Below the pieces are notes generated by a model that was not told the origin of the DNA, did no database searches, and worked only from the letters and a program-made list of their open reading frames with translations. A stretch of 64,000 nucleotides of DNA, from positions 1,091,819-1,155,818 of the forward strand of contig JAGFNQ010000187.1 of NCBI GenBank assembly GCA_024364735.1, in the 5' to 3' direction. This DNA comes from Boesenbergia rotunda (lineage: Eukaryota > Streptophyta > Magnoliopsida > Zingiberales > Zingiberaceae). Numbering within the stretch: position 1 is the first letter of the stretch; each line of letters begins with the position of its first letter. The position numbers and the translations under genes are program-made. Shown here piece by piece: positions 42,182 through 53,537 of the stretch.

Positions 42182-43945
42182 GTGGTATTAGAGCCGGTTA
42201 GTGTTCGACATAATCATATAATTGTTTTGTGGAAAACTTTATCATGATCTCAATTTTGGAAAATTTTCCAATTATGGAAACTTTCCAATTATGATAAACT
42301 TTAGATTTAGGAATTTTAAAGTTTGGAAATCCTCATGAAATTTCGCAAACTTTTGAAATATCCTAGTTTCTGAAATTTTATGATAATTGTGAAAACTTCC
42401 CATTTTTGGACACTTTTCAATTTTGGAAATTTCTAATTTTGGAAATTTTCCAATTTTGGAAATATGTAAGATTTTTTTGTACCAGAAACTTACAATTATT
42501 CTGAAAACCTATTATGAAAATCTCGCAATTTTGGGCACTTTCTTTCAAGAAAGTCTAGACAAATTTATGAATCATTAATTGACAATTAAATTCGAATTGG
42601 TTTTATATTATTAACAAAATTCTTTACTTTGGGGAGTGCCTCGGGGAGCCACCCAAATTAAAGTTAGTTATTGTAATTTAATTTCCTATTTTGAATAAAA
42701 TTGTCATGTTTAATTTGGCTACGCCTCGGGGAGCGGGCCAAATTAGATTTACAACAAATTTCTTTTCTTTGGGTATCTGAGCCTCGGGGAGCCACCCAAA
42801 GAAAATAATTTGTTGTAATTAATTAGTCCATAAATAAAATATGTAATCAAATCTTGAAAATTTTGAGGTGATTCTCAAACGATAATTTCCTTATTTGATT
42901 TAAGAGGTGATGCTCTTACATATTGTTGTCTCCAAAATTAATTAGAAAAATTGTTTCCTATAGAGTTTTCTTAAATAAGATTTTCATGAAAATAATATGT
43001 GGTTGAATTAAGGGAATCTGTCTCTTAATTTAATAAAATTTGATTTAGAGAAATCAAAGTCTTAAACATATTATTTCCGAAATTGATTATGACAATTTAG
43101 GAAATTATTTCCCAAAACAATTCCTTGAATAAAGTATGAAATTAGAATTAGGAAATCTGGTTCCTAATTCAATTAATGAGACTTGATAAATTAAGTCACA
43201 TTCATACTTTATTAAGGAAATCGTTAGTACATGACATAATTATATGTCATGAATGTGCTTAGAAGGAAAAGGATGAGACCCAAAACCCCTTACAAAATAT
43301 TAAGGCCAACACCTTCCATTAATATGGTTAGAACCAGAGTTTTGTTTCTCGTTTGGGTTGATGGACACATCCATGCCCGGCTTGAACCTCAACATGTTCA
43401 AACCATGGAATTAGTTTATGATTAATATAGTTGGAGTCAGAGGTCAATCCTTAGTTTTGGTTGTTGGACACATCCAAGCCTGACTAAATGGTTGAATGAT
43501 CTCCAACCATATTAAAACTATTTCTTGATTAATGGGTCAGCCTTAAGCTTGGAGCATCGATTTGTTGTGCCACAGCCAAGGTCGATGTAAAGAGAGGTGC
43601 AGTTGGGTGCTATGTACATTGTTGCACACTTGTTAATGAGTTAACAACCCAATGATTTATGCAAACATTCAATTAGTTGATAGCATAAAGTGGTAGTTAC
43701 ATATATGTGATATGTAATCTGTATAATTACCTACCTTCATAGCTAAGAATAACTTGATGGCCACAACCATGGTTGTTCTTATCTATGGTTGGATATCAAC
43801 CTATTTGGAGATGTTCCTACGATCTCCCGAATTGATAAAAAGGGTTATTCAATTCGAAAAATAAATAGGATTTAATAAATGTATATTGATGCATTCTTTA
43901 TCATTCTCGTCACATAACCTCAATTTGTATTTCTAGGATAATCAC
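42182..43945 (+). other. Element F primer site and leader, non-coding
   Basis: TGGTATTAGAGC at 42183-42194 is the primer site with one change. The leader holds many TTTTGGAAA / TTTCCAA inverted words (42240-42480) and three GCCTCGGGGAGC motifs (42634-42796) at intervals of about 75 bp. No ORF before the gag start. Confidence 0.75.
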
Positions 43946-44433
43946 TTGATCATGTCTTCTCTGAATTTGCGTTCCATTTTGGACACCAATAAGTTAACTA
44001 AGGACAAAAGGATTGAAGAAGCACCAAATGGCACTTGCCATCATTGTGGCAAGGAGGGCCATTGGCGAAGAAACTGCAAGGTTTATCTTGAGTCCTTGAA
44101 GAAGAAGGCATCCGATGCCCCATCCTCTTCAGGCATCTTCGTTATTGAATGTCACTCTATTTCCTCGTACACCTGGGTACTTGATATTGGGTGTAGCTCA
44201 CATATATGTAATGACATACAGGGGCTAAGGAATAGAAGAAGACTCGTCAAGGGAGTAGCGAATTTGCGAGTTGGAAATGGAGCAAAGATTGCTGCTATTG
44301 CCATCGGAACATATTTGCTAAAACTCCCTGCTGGACTAGTCTTAGAATTGGATAATTGTTATTTTGTTCCTTCGTTAATAAAGAACATTGTATCTATTTC
44401 ATGCTTGAATGAAAAGGGTTACCATTTAACTTT
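43946..44433 (+). pseudogene. Element F gag-protease with internal gag deletion
   Basis: The frame starts MIMSSLNLRSILDTNKLT. That matches the start of gag in element G (MSSLNLRSILDTNKLTGPNFMDW), but it passes straight to KDKRIEEAPNGTCHHCGKEGHWRRNC, so most of the gag core is deleted in frame. The zinc knuckle CHHCGKEGHWRRNC is intact. The protease site reads WVLDIGCSSHICN, where the family has DTG, so the catalytic triad has T to I. It continues to GYHLTF, where the MITE-like insertion interrupts it. Without the gag core it cannot form particles. Confidence 0.82.
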
Positions 44434-45030
44434 TGCGTTTGGTAGGGTGTAATCCACCCTGTAATGTAATCGTGATTACATTACAAGTTGGATTCCTTTG
44501 TTTGGAATCACTTTAAGATTGTAATATAATGTAATCTCGATTACAAAAGAGGTTGATGATTTGTAATCTGGATTACAAACGAAAACCTCCGTAATCTAGA
44601 TTACATTACAGCTTGTAAAGTCGTCGGTCGGGCGGCGACAGTCGTCGGTCGGGTGGTGACAGTCGTTGGTCGCCGCCGGCCGGCCGCCGGCGACCACCGC
44701 CGGGCCGCCGGCGACCACCGCCGGCCGCCGGCGACCACCGCCGGCCGGGCGCCCGCCGCGCCGGCGACCACCGCCGTCGGCCGGCGGCGACCATCGCCGC
44801 CGGCGTTCGCCGGCCGGTCAATGGTCACCGGCCGCCCGGCGTCGGTCGTCAATCTTGATTACATTACAGGATGGATTGCCCCTCACCAAACAAAAGAATC
44901 CAACTTGTAATGGTTATCAAAGATTACATACAACTCATTACCAAACATAACAATGTAATCAAGATTACATTACATTACAAACTTGATTACATTACAGACT
45001 GGATTACATTACCCCCTACCAAACGTAGCC
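44434..45030. mobile_element. MITE-like insertion with terminal CGTTTGGTAGGG and GC-rich core
   Basis: About 597 bp flanked by inverted CGTTTGGTAGGG (44436-44447) and CCCTACCAAACG (45014-45025). Subterminal regions on both sides are built of TGTAATGTAATC and GATTACATTACA words in inverted order, so the ends can fold back over about 100 bases. The core (about 44670-44860) is extremely GC-rich, with roughly 21-bp repeats around CCGGCGACCACCGCCGG. It splits HLTF from NNCCYITLNG of the host pol. There is no transposase and no clean target duplication (possibly CTT or TTA), so the superfamily is open. Confidence 0.75.
44670..44860. repeat. GC-rich tandem repeat inside the MITE-like element
   Basis: Four to six degenerate copies of a unit near 21 bp centred on GCCGGCGACCACCGCC. 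It is dense in CpG and CCG and strikingly different from the AT-rich surroundings. Long ORFs on both strands here come from the codon bias of the repeat and are not genes. Confidence 0.8.
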
Positions 45031-45689
45031 TTAGTAACAATTGTTGTTACATAACTTTAAATGGTGTTCTTTATGGGACTGGAACTTTATGTAATGGTAT
45101 CTACATGTTAGATTTATCTGGTGACGTTTTCAATATCGAAGTTAGCAACAAACGTGCTTGAATAGATAATCAAATAGACTCCTATACGTGGCATTGTCGT
45201 CTTGGCCATGTAAGTAAGAAACGCATGACCAAATTACACCGATGTGGAATTCTAGAATCATTTGAACCCGGTTCATTTGATACATGCGAATCATGCTTAA
45301 AAGGCAAGATGGCCAAATTACCCTTTTCCGAAAAAGGTAAACCAGTGGGAGAATTGCTTGGTCTAATACATACTGATGTATGTGGACCAATGTCAACTCT
45401 TGCACAAGGAGGCTATAGCTACATCATTACCTTTATCGATGATCACTCACGATTCGGGTATGTGTTCTTGATGATACACAAATCTGAAGCTTTTGAGAAA
45501 TTCAAAGAGTTCAGAAATGAAGTAGAGAAACAGCTTGACAAAAATATTAAGATACTTCGATCCGATCGAGGTGGTGAATACTTAAGTCAAGAGTTTCAAG
45601 ATTATCTTAGGGACAATGGGATATTGTCTCAATGGACTCCGCCATATACACCACAGCATAATGGTGTATCTGAGAGGCGTAACTGAACC
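45031..45689 (+). pseudogene. Element F pre-integrase and integrase core
   Basis: It continues the host frame after the MITE: NNCCYITLNGVLYGTGTL, a TGA at about 45159 where CGA (Arg) is expected, then YTWHCRLGHVSKKRMTKLH and DTCESCLKGKMAKLPF (HHCC motif). The core has HTDVCGPMSTLAQGGYSYIITFIDDHSRFGYVFL and LRSDRGGEYLSQEFQDYL, giving D, D and E. It ends APYTPQHNGVSERRN-like, then TGA at 45684-45686, again where CGA is expected. Both stops look like CpG deamination, so the gene was probably intact until recently. Confidence 0.85.
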
Positions 45690-47416
45690 TTGATGGACAT
45701 GGTTAGATCTATGATGAATCATGCAACTCTTCCAAAATCCTTTTGGGGCTATGCGCTTAAGACAGCTATTTACTTGCTAAACAGAGTCCCGACCAAGGTA
45801 GTCTCTACTACTCCATATGAGACGTGGAATAGTAAGAAACCTCACTTAACTCACCTTAAGATATGGGGTTGTCCTGCTTATGTGAAGCAGGCTGTATCAG
45901 ACAAATTGGATGCTAAGTCTGATAAATGTCTATTTATTAGATACCCTAAGGAAACAAGGGGTTACCAATTCTATCATCCCTTGGAACAAAAGGTGTTTGT
46001 TTCAAGGCATGCTGTATTTCTGGAAAAAGAATTTCTTTTACAAGAAGACAGTGGGAGTAGTATTGAACTTGAAGAAGTTCAAGAAACTCCGATAGATATT
46101 ACAGAGACACCTAGTCTAGACCCACAACCAATAACTCATAATGATGAGCTATCAGTTGAACCTAAAACAACACCACTTCTTCGTAGATCTGATAGGACAC
46201 ACAATATTCCAGAGAGATACGGATTTCTCGTAAGTGATTCGAACGACGTGTTACTCATTAGCGATGACGAACCTATCAGTTATGATGATGTTCTGAAAAG
46301 TTCAGAAAGGGACAAATGGCTTGAAGCCATGAAGTCGGAAATAGATTCCATGTACGAAAATCAAGTATGGGACTTGGTTAACCCACCTGAAGGGATTAAG
46401 CCCATAGGGTGCAAGTGGGTTTTCAAGAAAAAAACCGACATGGAAGGTAATGTTGTTACCTTTAAGGCTAGATTAGTGGCAAAAGGATATCGTCAAAAAC
46501 AAGGGATTGATTATGACGAAACCTATTCGCCAGTAGCTATGCTTAAATCCATTTGGATGCTCCTGGCCATAGCAGCTCATTATGATTATGAGATATGGCA
46601 AATGGATGTGAAAACAGCTTTTCTTAATGGAAATCTGCATGAGGATGTATACATGATACAACCTGAAAGTTTCACATCGGTTGATAAAACCAAAATATGC
46701 AAGCTTCGACGATCCATATATGGACTGAAGCAAGCATCCAGGAGCTGGAACATCCGTTTTGATGAGACAATCAAAGAGTTTGATTTCTCACAAAATCCTG
46801 ACGAACCTTGTGTGTACAAGAAGGTTAGTGGGAGTGCAGTCGTATTCCTAGTATTATATGTCGATGACATATTACTTACAGGAAATGATATATCAGTCTT
46901 ACAGTCAGTTAAAATTTGGTTGTCCAAAACTTTCTCCATGAAAGACCTGGGAGAAGCAACCTATATCCTTGGGATTAGAATCTATAGAGATAGATCAAAA
47001 CGGTTGCTTGGTCTTTCGCAGTCTACATATATAGACCGAGTGCTAAAAAGGTTTAGCATGTCGGAATCCAAGAAAGGTTACCTTCCCATCAGGCATGGGA
47101 TCAACCTTTCAAAGTCTATGTGTCCGCGCACAGAAGACGAGAGGATTTGCATGAATAAGATTCCTTATGCATCTGCGATAGGATCTATCATGTATGTTAT
47201 GTTATGTACTAGGCCCGATGTATCGTATGCTCTGAGCGTCACAAGCAGATACCAGTCTGATCCAGGAATGGATCATTGGGCGGCTGTCAAGACAATCCTT
47301 AAGTACTTAAAAAGAACTAAGCATGTGTTCCTAATATATGGAGAAGGTGATATGATAATACGTGGGTATACAGATGCCAGTTTCCAGACAGATAAGGATG
47401 ACTCCAAATCTCAGTC
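45690..47416 (+). pseudogene. Element F integrase C-terminus, RT and partial RNase H
   Basis: About 575 codons, open throughout: LMDMVRSMMNHATLPKSFWGYALKTA, IWGCPAYVKQ, and GYPKETRG-like (here RYPKETRGYQFYHP). RT follows: WLEAMKSEIDSMYENQVWDLV, GCKWVFKKKTDMEGNVVTFKARLVAKGYRQKQGIDYDETYSPVAML, QMDVKTAFLNGNLHEDVYM, LYVDDILLTGND, then IPYASAIGSIMYVMLCTRPDVSYA. RNase H begins at GYTDASFQTDKDDSKSQ and is lost at about 47416. The remaining codons to 47450 are LTR sequence of element G. The RT palm motif is intact. Confidence 0.9.
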
Positions 47417-48826
47417 GGAAGAAAAACCAAGAGAGAAGTCAGAAGACTAACCACAAAAGGATGGTCGGAATCAAAATTCCGGCGAAGCAAAAGAAAAGGC
47501 TTGAGGCAAAAGGATCCTTGCGGCAAACTCTAATTCCGGCAGAACCTTCTTCCATCCAAGAGAAGGCCGGAGCTTCCTTCTCCGGCAGCAGGTGGTGGTC
47601 GGCAGGGAAAGGGCAGGGGCGGCCAGCTGGTGCTCCTTCTTGGGGCTGGTTGGCGCACGGCAAGAAGGGGAGAAGAGAAGGAGAGAAAGAGAGGGAGAGT
47701 GCCTATGCCTTCATCTCTACGATTATCACCCAAGCCTTGCCTTGGGTCCTTTATATAGTGGCCTCTCAACCATCAAGCCTCTCAAATATGGAATAACTTA
47801 TTCCATCATGCCAAGTTTGATTTTTTATCATGGTTAAAATCATATTTTAATTCATGATAAAAAATCAATCAAGTCTCTTCTCTCCTATAGAATAAATTTC
47901 CTTATCATGGTAAATCAATCCATGATTGATTTTATAAAATAAACCAATCCATGGTTCATTTTAAACCAATCCATGATTGATTTTATAAAAGTAAACCAAT
48001 CCATTGATTTTATAAAATAAACCAATCCATGAAAAATAAACCAAACCTTGGTTTATTATATAAAAATTTATATCATCCATAATTTTATAAAACAAACCAC
48101 ACTTGGTTTATTTTATAAATTGAACCAAAAACTTGGTTCTCTCCCTTTGTTGTGGCCGGCCAAGCAAAGAGGATGGTGGCCCTCTTTGGCCGGCCCATCC
48201 AAGCCAAGCCCCAATGAATTAAACTTATTTAATTCATCTATTGTGTCTTCAAAAGACTTTAGCCATTTTACGCTTCTGATGCGTCTCTGAAAAATTCAAA
48301 TTCGACTTATCGTTTGGCTCAACCAAACTTAATCTCTCTTGATTGAAAAATCCAATTTTCAACTCGTTTTAAATCCCTCGGATTACTCGTAGTGCGTGTG
48401 ACTAAATAGGCTTTCGATTTATGTTGGCCGTCTATAATTAATCAATTAATTATAGAACGATCATGAGTGGCACCTAGTAGTACATCATGATCCCCAATTA
48501 ATCGAAAGATCAACGGTTGACCTCAGAAACAATTCTGAAACCCTTCAGCAGCTATAATGAATCGTGCCCCATTCCCTTCACCATCTTATACCCACTTGGT
48601 TCAGGACATGGTCTATGTGTGTCAGTCCCCACTAGGCTGACTACGTCACACCTAACCCAACTAACGTTTTCTCGTCCTACGGATTCTAATTACTCTTATG
48701 TATTTAAGAGATTCATACTCTGAACATGTCATGCTCTGGCCAGAGGCTTCGAGTAACAATCCGACGATAGGCCTCGGGTATACATCTCCTTGCAAGGAGT
48801 GGTGAATCCTTTGTATGCTGTTCAAA
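47417..48826 (-). repeat. Element G 3' LTR, distal part
   Basis: It matches 56535-57600 of the 5' LTR (AGAAAAACCAAGAGAGAAG onward) and, reversed, the 5' LTR of F. A minus-strand TATA box (TATATAAAGG) lies at about 47748-47757. It is interrupted by a solo LTR after TTCAAA, whose last five bases (48822-48826) are the target duplication. Confidence 0.85.
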
Positions 48827-49501
48827 TGTAACGCCCGCCCCTTACGGGAGCGACACGTTACTATTTTTTTTCTTTCATACATTATTGCATATGGAGCGGA
48901 AATATAGCAGCGGAAATAATACTAAATCATGAACATATGCAATTGGATAAATTTCTTTCTAACTAAACTACTTTAAGCATGTGAATCATAGCATAGCATA
49001 TCTATCAAGAGAGTATGTAGTTCTACTTCAAGCATGCATATCATAAAGAACTTCAACTCCAACAAGTAGTAAGCGTAAACATAAAAACTAACACATGCAT
49101 TTATAAGTAGCAACATTAAGTGCATAAGTAAGAGTAAAGACAACAGTAGGATCGTTCTGCCAAGTCACTGCCACACACACACACATGCCCTCCTGCTGCT
49201 TCCCCTTCTTTAGAAACCTTTAGTTTGATCTGCAACATAAGAAGGTAGAGTATAAGCATAAAATGCTTAGTAAGCTCCTTACTTACTCACAAAATCCGTA
49301 TATCACATATAAGTAGAAATCTACATCATTTGACATAAACATATAACATGAATAAATACTTAAAGCATCTAAAGCACATAAGCATAAACACTTAAAACAT
49401 AAGCATGTGAGTCGTTATTAAGGGCATATGGCATGAGTAAGTACTTAAAGCATTTAACATTTGCATAATATTTAAAACATAATCATGTGCATAAATATTA
49501 G

Positions 49502-49697
49502 ACATAGCATATACAATATCATTAAGCATAAACATGTGCATAAACATTAAACATAGCATATGCAATATCATAAAACATAAACATGTACATAAACATTAAA
49601 CATAGCATATGCAATATCATTAAACATAAACATGTGCATAAACATTAAACATAGCATATGCAATATCATTAAACATAAACATGTGCATAAACATTAA
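49502..49697. repeat. Tandem repeat, unit about 49 bp, four copies
   Basis: Four copies of ACATAGCATATGCAATATCA followed by TTAAACATAAACATGTGCATAAACATTAA, nearly identical. Confidence 0.85.
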
Positions 49698-50254
49698 GGA
49701 TGCTCTTTGAAAAATATATATAATATAATACTTGAACATTAACATATCATCATTATTGGGATCCCTGGCTTGTACCCATTCATCATTTGCGCGCATTCCT
49801 TAGTAGAGTACGAGGTAGCTAATCCCGACCTATTAAGGTACTAGGCAACCTCGGTGCCTAGGGACAGCTACGGTAGTCCAGAACCGGGGCGTTCTTAAGG
49901 TGCCCATCCCTTGGACCTTTTTCAAGATCCGGTACAAGCCAATACATAAAGTAAAATAGTATACATGATTCCTTTCCTTTCCATAGTAATTTCTCTTTAG
50001 CATAGTGTTCATCATTTCTTTTCTTTTCTTAGAAATTGCTCTTTAGACATTCTTTTATTCATAATGTCATGGGCATACATTCAAAGTATAAATATCATCA
50101 TAACTTTCAAGCATGAACATGGCATGGAGGAAACATAATTTCATGGTAAGGAAATTCATAGCATGCCAACTTATCATTCATGATTTATAAAACACATAAT
50201 GTTCAATTTAAGACTAAGGATAATACACCTAGGGAACTTGTTCCATTTTTCTTT

Positions 50255-50990
50255 TCATCTATCATGGCATAATGAAACATGGATACCTTTAATTCAATCC
50301 TAATTCAACATATACTCTACTAGTCAAAACATTTAGATAGGGTTATCATGGCATAAAACACAACACAATATCACACATCTCATACAACATCCATATATTG
50401 AATATCCTAGTACCAAGAGACATCATCAAGTGAGGTAGTGACCTTAACTCATCTTAATACCCAATTTAAGGTAATGATCATAAACTTCTAAGGTTCATAT
50501 CAACATGAAAATGACAATGAAACAAGAGTAATTGATTCATACAACATGCATATAATACATATTCTAACAATAGGAAGTATTAGTAAGGAACATGACATCT
50601 TTAACTCTCTCTTTTTTCCCTTTTATCTATCATGGCATAATAAAACATGGATACCTTAAATTCAACCATAATTCAACATATACTCTACTGATCAAAACAT
50701 TTAGATAGGGTTAACATGGCATAAAAACACAACACAACCTCACACAACTCATAAAACATGCATACATTGAGTATCCTACTACAAAGGGGCATTATCAAGT
50801 GAGGTAGTGACCTTAACCCATCCTAAAACCCAATTTAAGAAACTGATCATAAATTTCTAAGGTTCATATCAACATGAAAATGACAAAAACAAGAGCAATT
50901 GGTTCATACAACATACATATAATACATATTCTAACACTAGGAAGCACTAGTAAGTAACATGACATCTTTAACTCTTCTTTTTCTTTCTTT
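50255..50990. repeat. Direct duplication of about 370 bp in the solo LTR
   Basis: Two tandem copies beginning TCTATCATGGCATAAT and sharing AACATATACTCTACT, CATTTAGATAGGGTTA and GAGGTAGTGACCTTAA. They are perhaps 90% alike by eye. Confidence 0.8.
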
Positions 50991-51769
50991 TTGGCCCTTA
51001 TTTAGGGTATTAACCCCACGTGTTCAGAGGGGAAATATGGCCTAAAAATATATATAAAACCCTCAAACAAACATTAACAAGGAATTAAAACATTAGCTAG
51101 TCAAAAGAACCCGAACATCTTCTTGTGGCCAAAAAGTCTATGGCTTCATGAGAGCCTTGGCCTAAACCTTTAAGGGTCTTTGGCTTCATCTTTTTTTTTC
51201 ATCATAACTCATAACTTAACATCAAGAAAATATTGGAGTCATTAGATAGCATCAAACACAAACCTAAGCCCTAAATCTCATGTTGGCCGAAACTTGCCTA
51301 TAGGGAAACCTTCACGATTTTTGCAACACATCGCCAAAAACATACAAGAACATGAATCAAAAACATATATAACTATTATGTTGCAGGTGAGGGGAGTCTT
51401 ACCCTTGTTGTCTTGGTTATAAACCTCGAATAGAGAAACAAAAGGAAGCTTTCTTGACCTTAGAGTACTCCTTGCCTTTGTAGCCTTGTAGAAGACTTGG
51501 ATCTTCAAGAGGGAGACCTCTTGTGAAGTTTTCCAAGAGGAAACCCCACTTTGGAATTTCGGCCAAGAAGGAAGAAGAGAGGGGAGAGGAAGGGCCTTGG
51601 TGGAAGAGAAGAAGAGAAAAGTAACTTAAGCCTCTTCACTTCTCATCCCACCTCTTTATACTAAGTGAAGGGCAAGTGAAAGGGCATGGTATCTCCTCTC
51701 ATGGTGACTCTTCACATCCCTTATCCTTACACCTATCTACAATTCCCTTTATCCTCTTAATAGCACTCC

Positions 51770-51850
51770 CTTGCTAGGTGAATTGGTTACATATGCATTC
51801 TTAAGGCTTACATCATCTGTAAGGTCCAAGGTTCAATCCTTGGCTCCTAC
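51770..51850 (+). other. tRNA-like module in the second solo LTR
   Basis: A-box-like TAGGTGAATTGGTTAC (51775-51790) and B box GGTTCAATCC (51830-51839) within CCAAGG / CCTTGG. The A-B interval is longer than in the other copy because of about 11 extra bases in the middle. It is antisense to the LTR and about 330 bases from its start. Confidence 0.5.
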
Positions 51851-52149
51851 ATCATTTTATTTTATTTTAATTTATTTTATTCTTTTGCAAGCCCATCTAA
51901 GGTAAGGCCTATTACATGATGTGTTATTTCTTTTATCCTCATGGGGCCCATTAAGATAACTAATGAAGTGCTATTTAAGACCCATTAGGGATTTCTACCA
52001 TTTAGAACCCATATAAAGCCTATTAACACTTACACTAAAATTCCCACAACTCTAACTATCATTCATGAATCATACTCGATATGGCTATTATTCATAATCC
52101 TACTCAATATTAGGGATAATATTGAAGGGAATTTTAGTGGGGTGTTACA

Positions 52150-52736
52150 TCAAACATCTTCGGGCACTTCGGCTTATACCCAATCATCCTGGGTCCACAC
52201 CTCCTTGGAGATGCTTGCTTAAGATGTCAAAGTATAAGTCTCCAAGACCAAGATGACTTGAACACCCCAAGTCAAAGGAACATCGCACTTAAGCTGCAGT
52301 AAGAACTTCACTGACATATCTATATGTAGACTACCATATGAAGTTTTACATCCAGTCACTCCAATGAACTAGTTCCCTTAACTAGCATTCATGTTTATCT
52401 CCGGACATCTCAATGTCACCAGCCAGTGAGAATCAGCTGATTAGAGAATAACCCATGCTAGTCTCAACAGAATTGATAGTGTCTGTATTTATCAATTCAT
52501 CGACTAGGGACAATTTCAATACTTCACAATTGCACATGTAGAGATAATCACTAGTTGTGAATTCATCACAAATTCTCTCATGCTGTGAATTGTATTGCGG
52601 ACATTCAATAAATGAGTTTAAGATCTCTATCAAATACACAAACATGTATACTCAAATAGTGAATATTCATTTATTAGAATAAATGATTACAATCATAAGG
52701 CGATTGTCTTATGACACTTCTCTCATATCACTAACA
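52150..52736 (-). repeat. Element G 3' LTR, proximal part
   Basis: It resumes after the TCAAA duplication and runs to the LTR start (minus TGTTAGTGATATGAGAG). A purine-rich PPT (minus AAGTGGGAGTT) follows at 52737-52747. Confidence 0.85.
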
Positions 52737-52750
52737 AACTCCCACTTGGC

Positions 52751-53476
52751 CTAATGCCAATCGATACGGTACTCAATACCACAGGCTCTAACATGACCCT
52801 CAAACTTGCTTTGAGGCAAGGCCTTAGTTAAATGATCCGCTAAATTCCTTTCAGTGGGAATTTTCTCAATTTGTATATCATTCCTACTTATAATCTCTCT
52901 GATCAGATGATAGCGGCGAAGCACATGTTTGGATCGCTGATGAGACCTTGGTTCCTTCGCTTGTGCAATAGTTCTATTGTTGTCGCAGTAAACCGGTATT
53001 GCTTCATCAATAGTTGGAACCACACCAAGTTCTTAGACAAACTTCTTGATCCAGACTGCTTCCTTTGCTGCTTCCGAAGCTGCAATATATTCCGCTTCCG
53101 TGGTAGAATCCGCTACGGTGTCTTGCTTGGAACTCTTCCAACTTATTCCGCCTCCATTCAAAATAAATACGTATCCGGGCTGAGATTTGGAGTCATCCTT
53201 ATCTGTCTGGAAACTGGCATCTGTATACCCACGTATTACCATATCACCTTCTCCATATATTAGGAACACATCCTTAGTGTTTTTTAAGTACTTGAGGATT
53301 GTCTTGATAGCCGCCCAATGATCCATTCCTGGATCAGACTGGTATCTGCTTGTGACGCTCAGAGCATATGATACATCGGACCTAGTACATAACATAGCAT
53401 ACATGATAGATCCTATCGCGGATGCATAAGGAATCTTATTCATGCAAATCCTCTCGTCTTCTGTGCGCGGACACAT
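52751..53476 (-). pseudogene. Element G RNase H
   Basis: Two frames. 53476-53033 has IPYASAIGSIMYAMLCTRSDVSYAL, GYTDASFQTDKDDSKSQPGYVFILNGGGISWKSSKQDTVADSTTEAEYIAASEAAKEAVWIKKFV and then a TAA. 53023-52751 continues VPTIDEAIPVYCDNN, KHVLRRYHLIREII and NLADHLTKALPQ. Only one stop (at about 53033) separates them. The RNase H catalytic blocks (YTDAS, TEAEY, CDN, ADHLTK) are all present. Confidence 0.88.
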
Positions 53477-53537
53477 ATAATTCGAAAGGTTGATCCCATG
53501 CCTGATGGGAAGGTAACCTTTCTTGGATTACGACATG

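Larger units (their letters stand above)
39958..47416 (+). mobile_element. Element F: Angela/Tork-like Ty1/copia, truncated at its 3' end
   Basis: 5' LTR 39958-42181, primer site, leader, shortened gag with protease, integrase, RT and part of RNase H, all on the plus strand. A MITE-like insertion sits in the pre-integrase region. Coding sequence stops inside RNase H near 47416, where reversed LTR sequence of element G begins. RT motifs (YVDDILLTGNDISVL, GLSQSTYIDRVLKRFSM, SKKGYLP) fit the Angela/Tork group. Element G is a closely related copy in the opposite orientation. Confidence 0.85.
48827..52149 (-). mobile_element. Second gypsy-type solo LTR, 3323 bp
   Basis: TGTAAC..GTTACA with the perfect duplication TCAAA (48822-48826 and 52150-52154), inserted in the 3' LTR of element G. 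The same size class, orientation and general order as the solo LTR at 19798, including a tRNA-like module near the right end, but clearly diverged from it. No internal region. It contains a 49-bp tandem repeat (49502-49697) and a direct duplication of about 370 bp (50255-50624 and 50625-50990). Confidence 0.92.

Noticed and set aside
44601..44950. Several overlapping ORFs on both strands in the GC-rich block
   Set aside because: The proteins are Arg/Pro/Gly/Ala repeats produced by the tandem CCGGCGACCACC unit in all frames, with no similarity to any domain.
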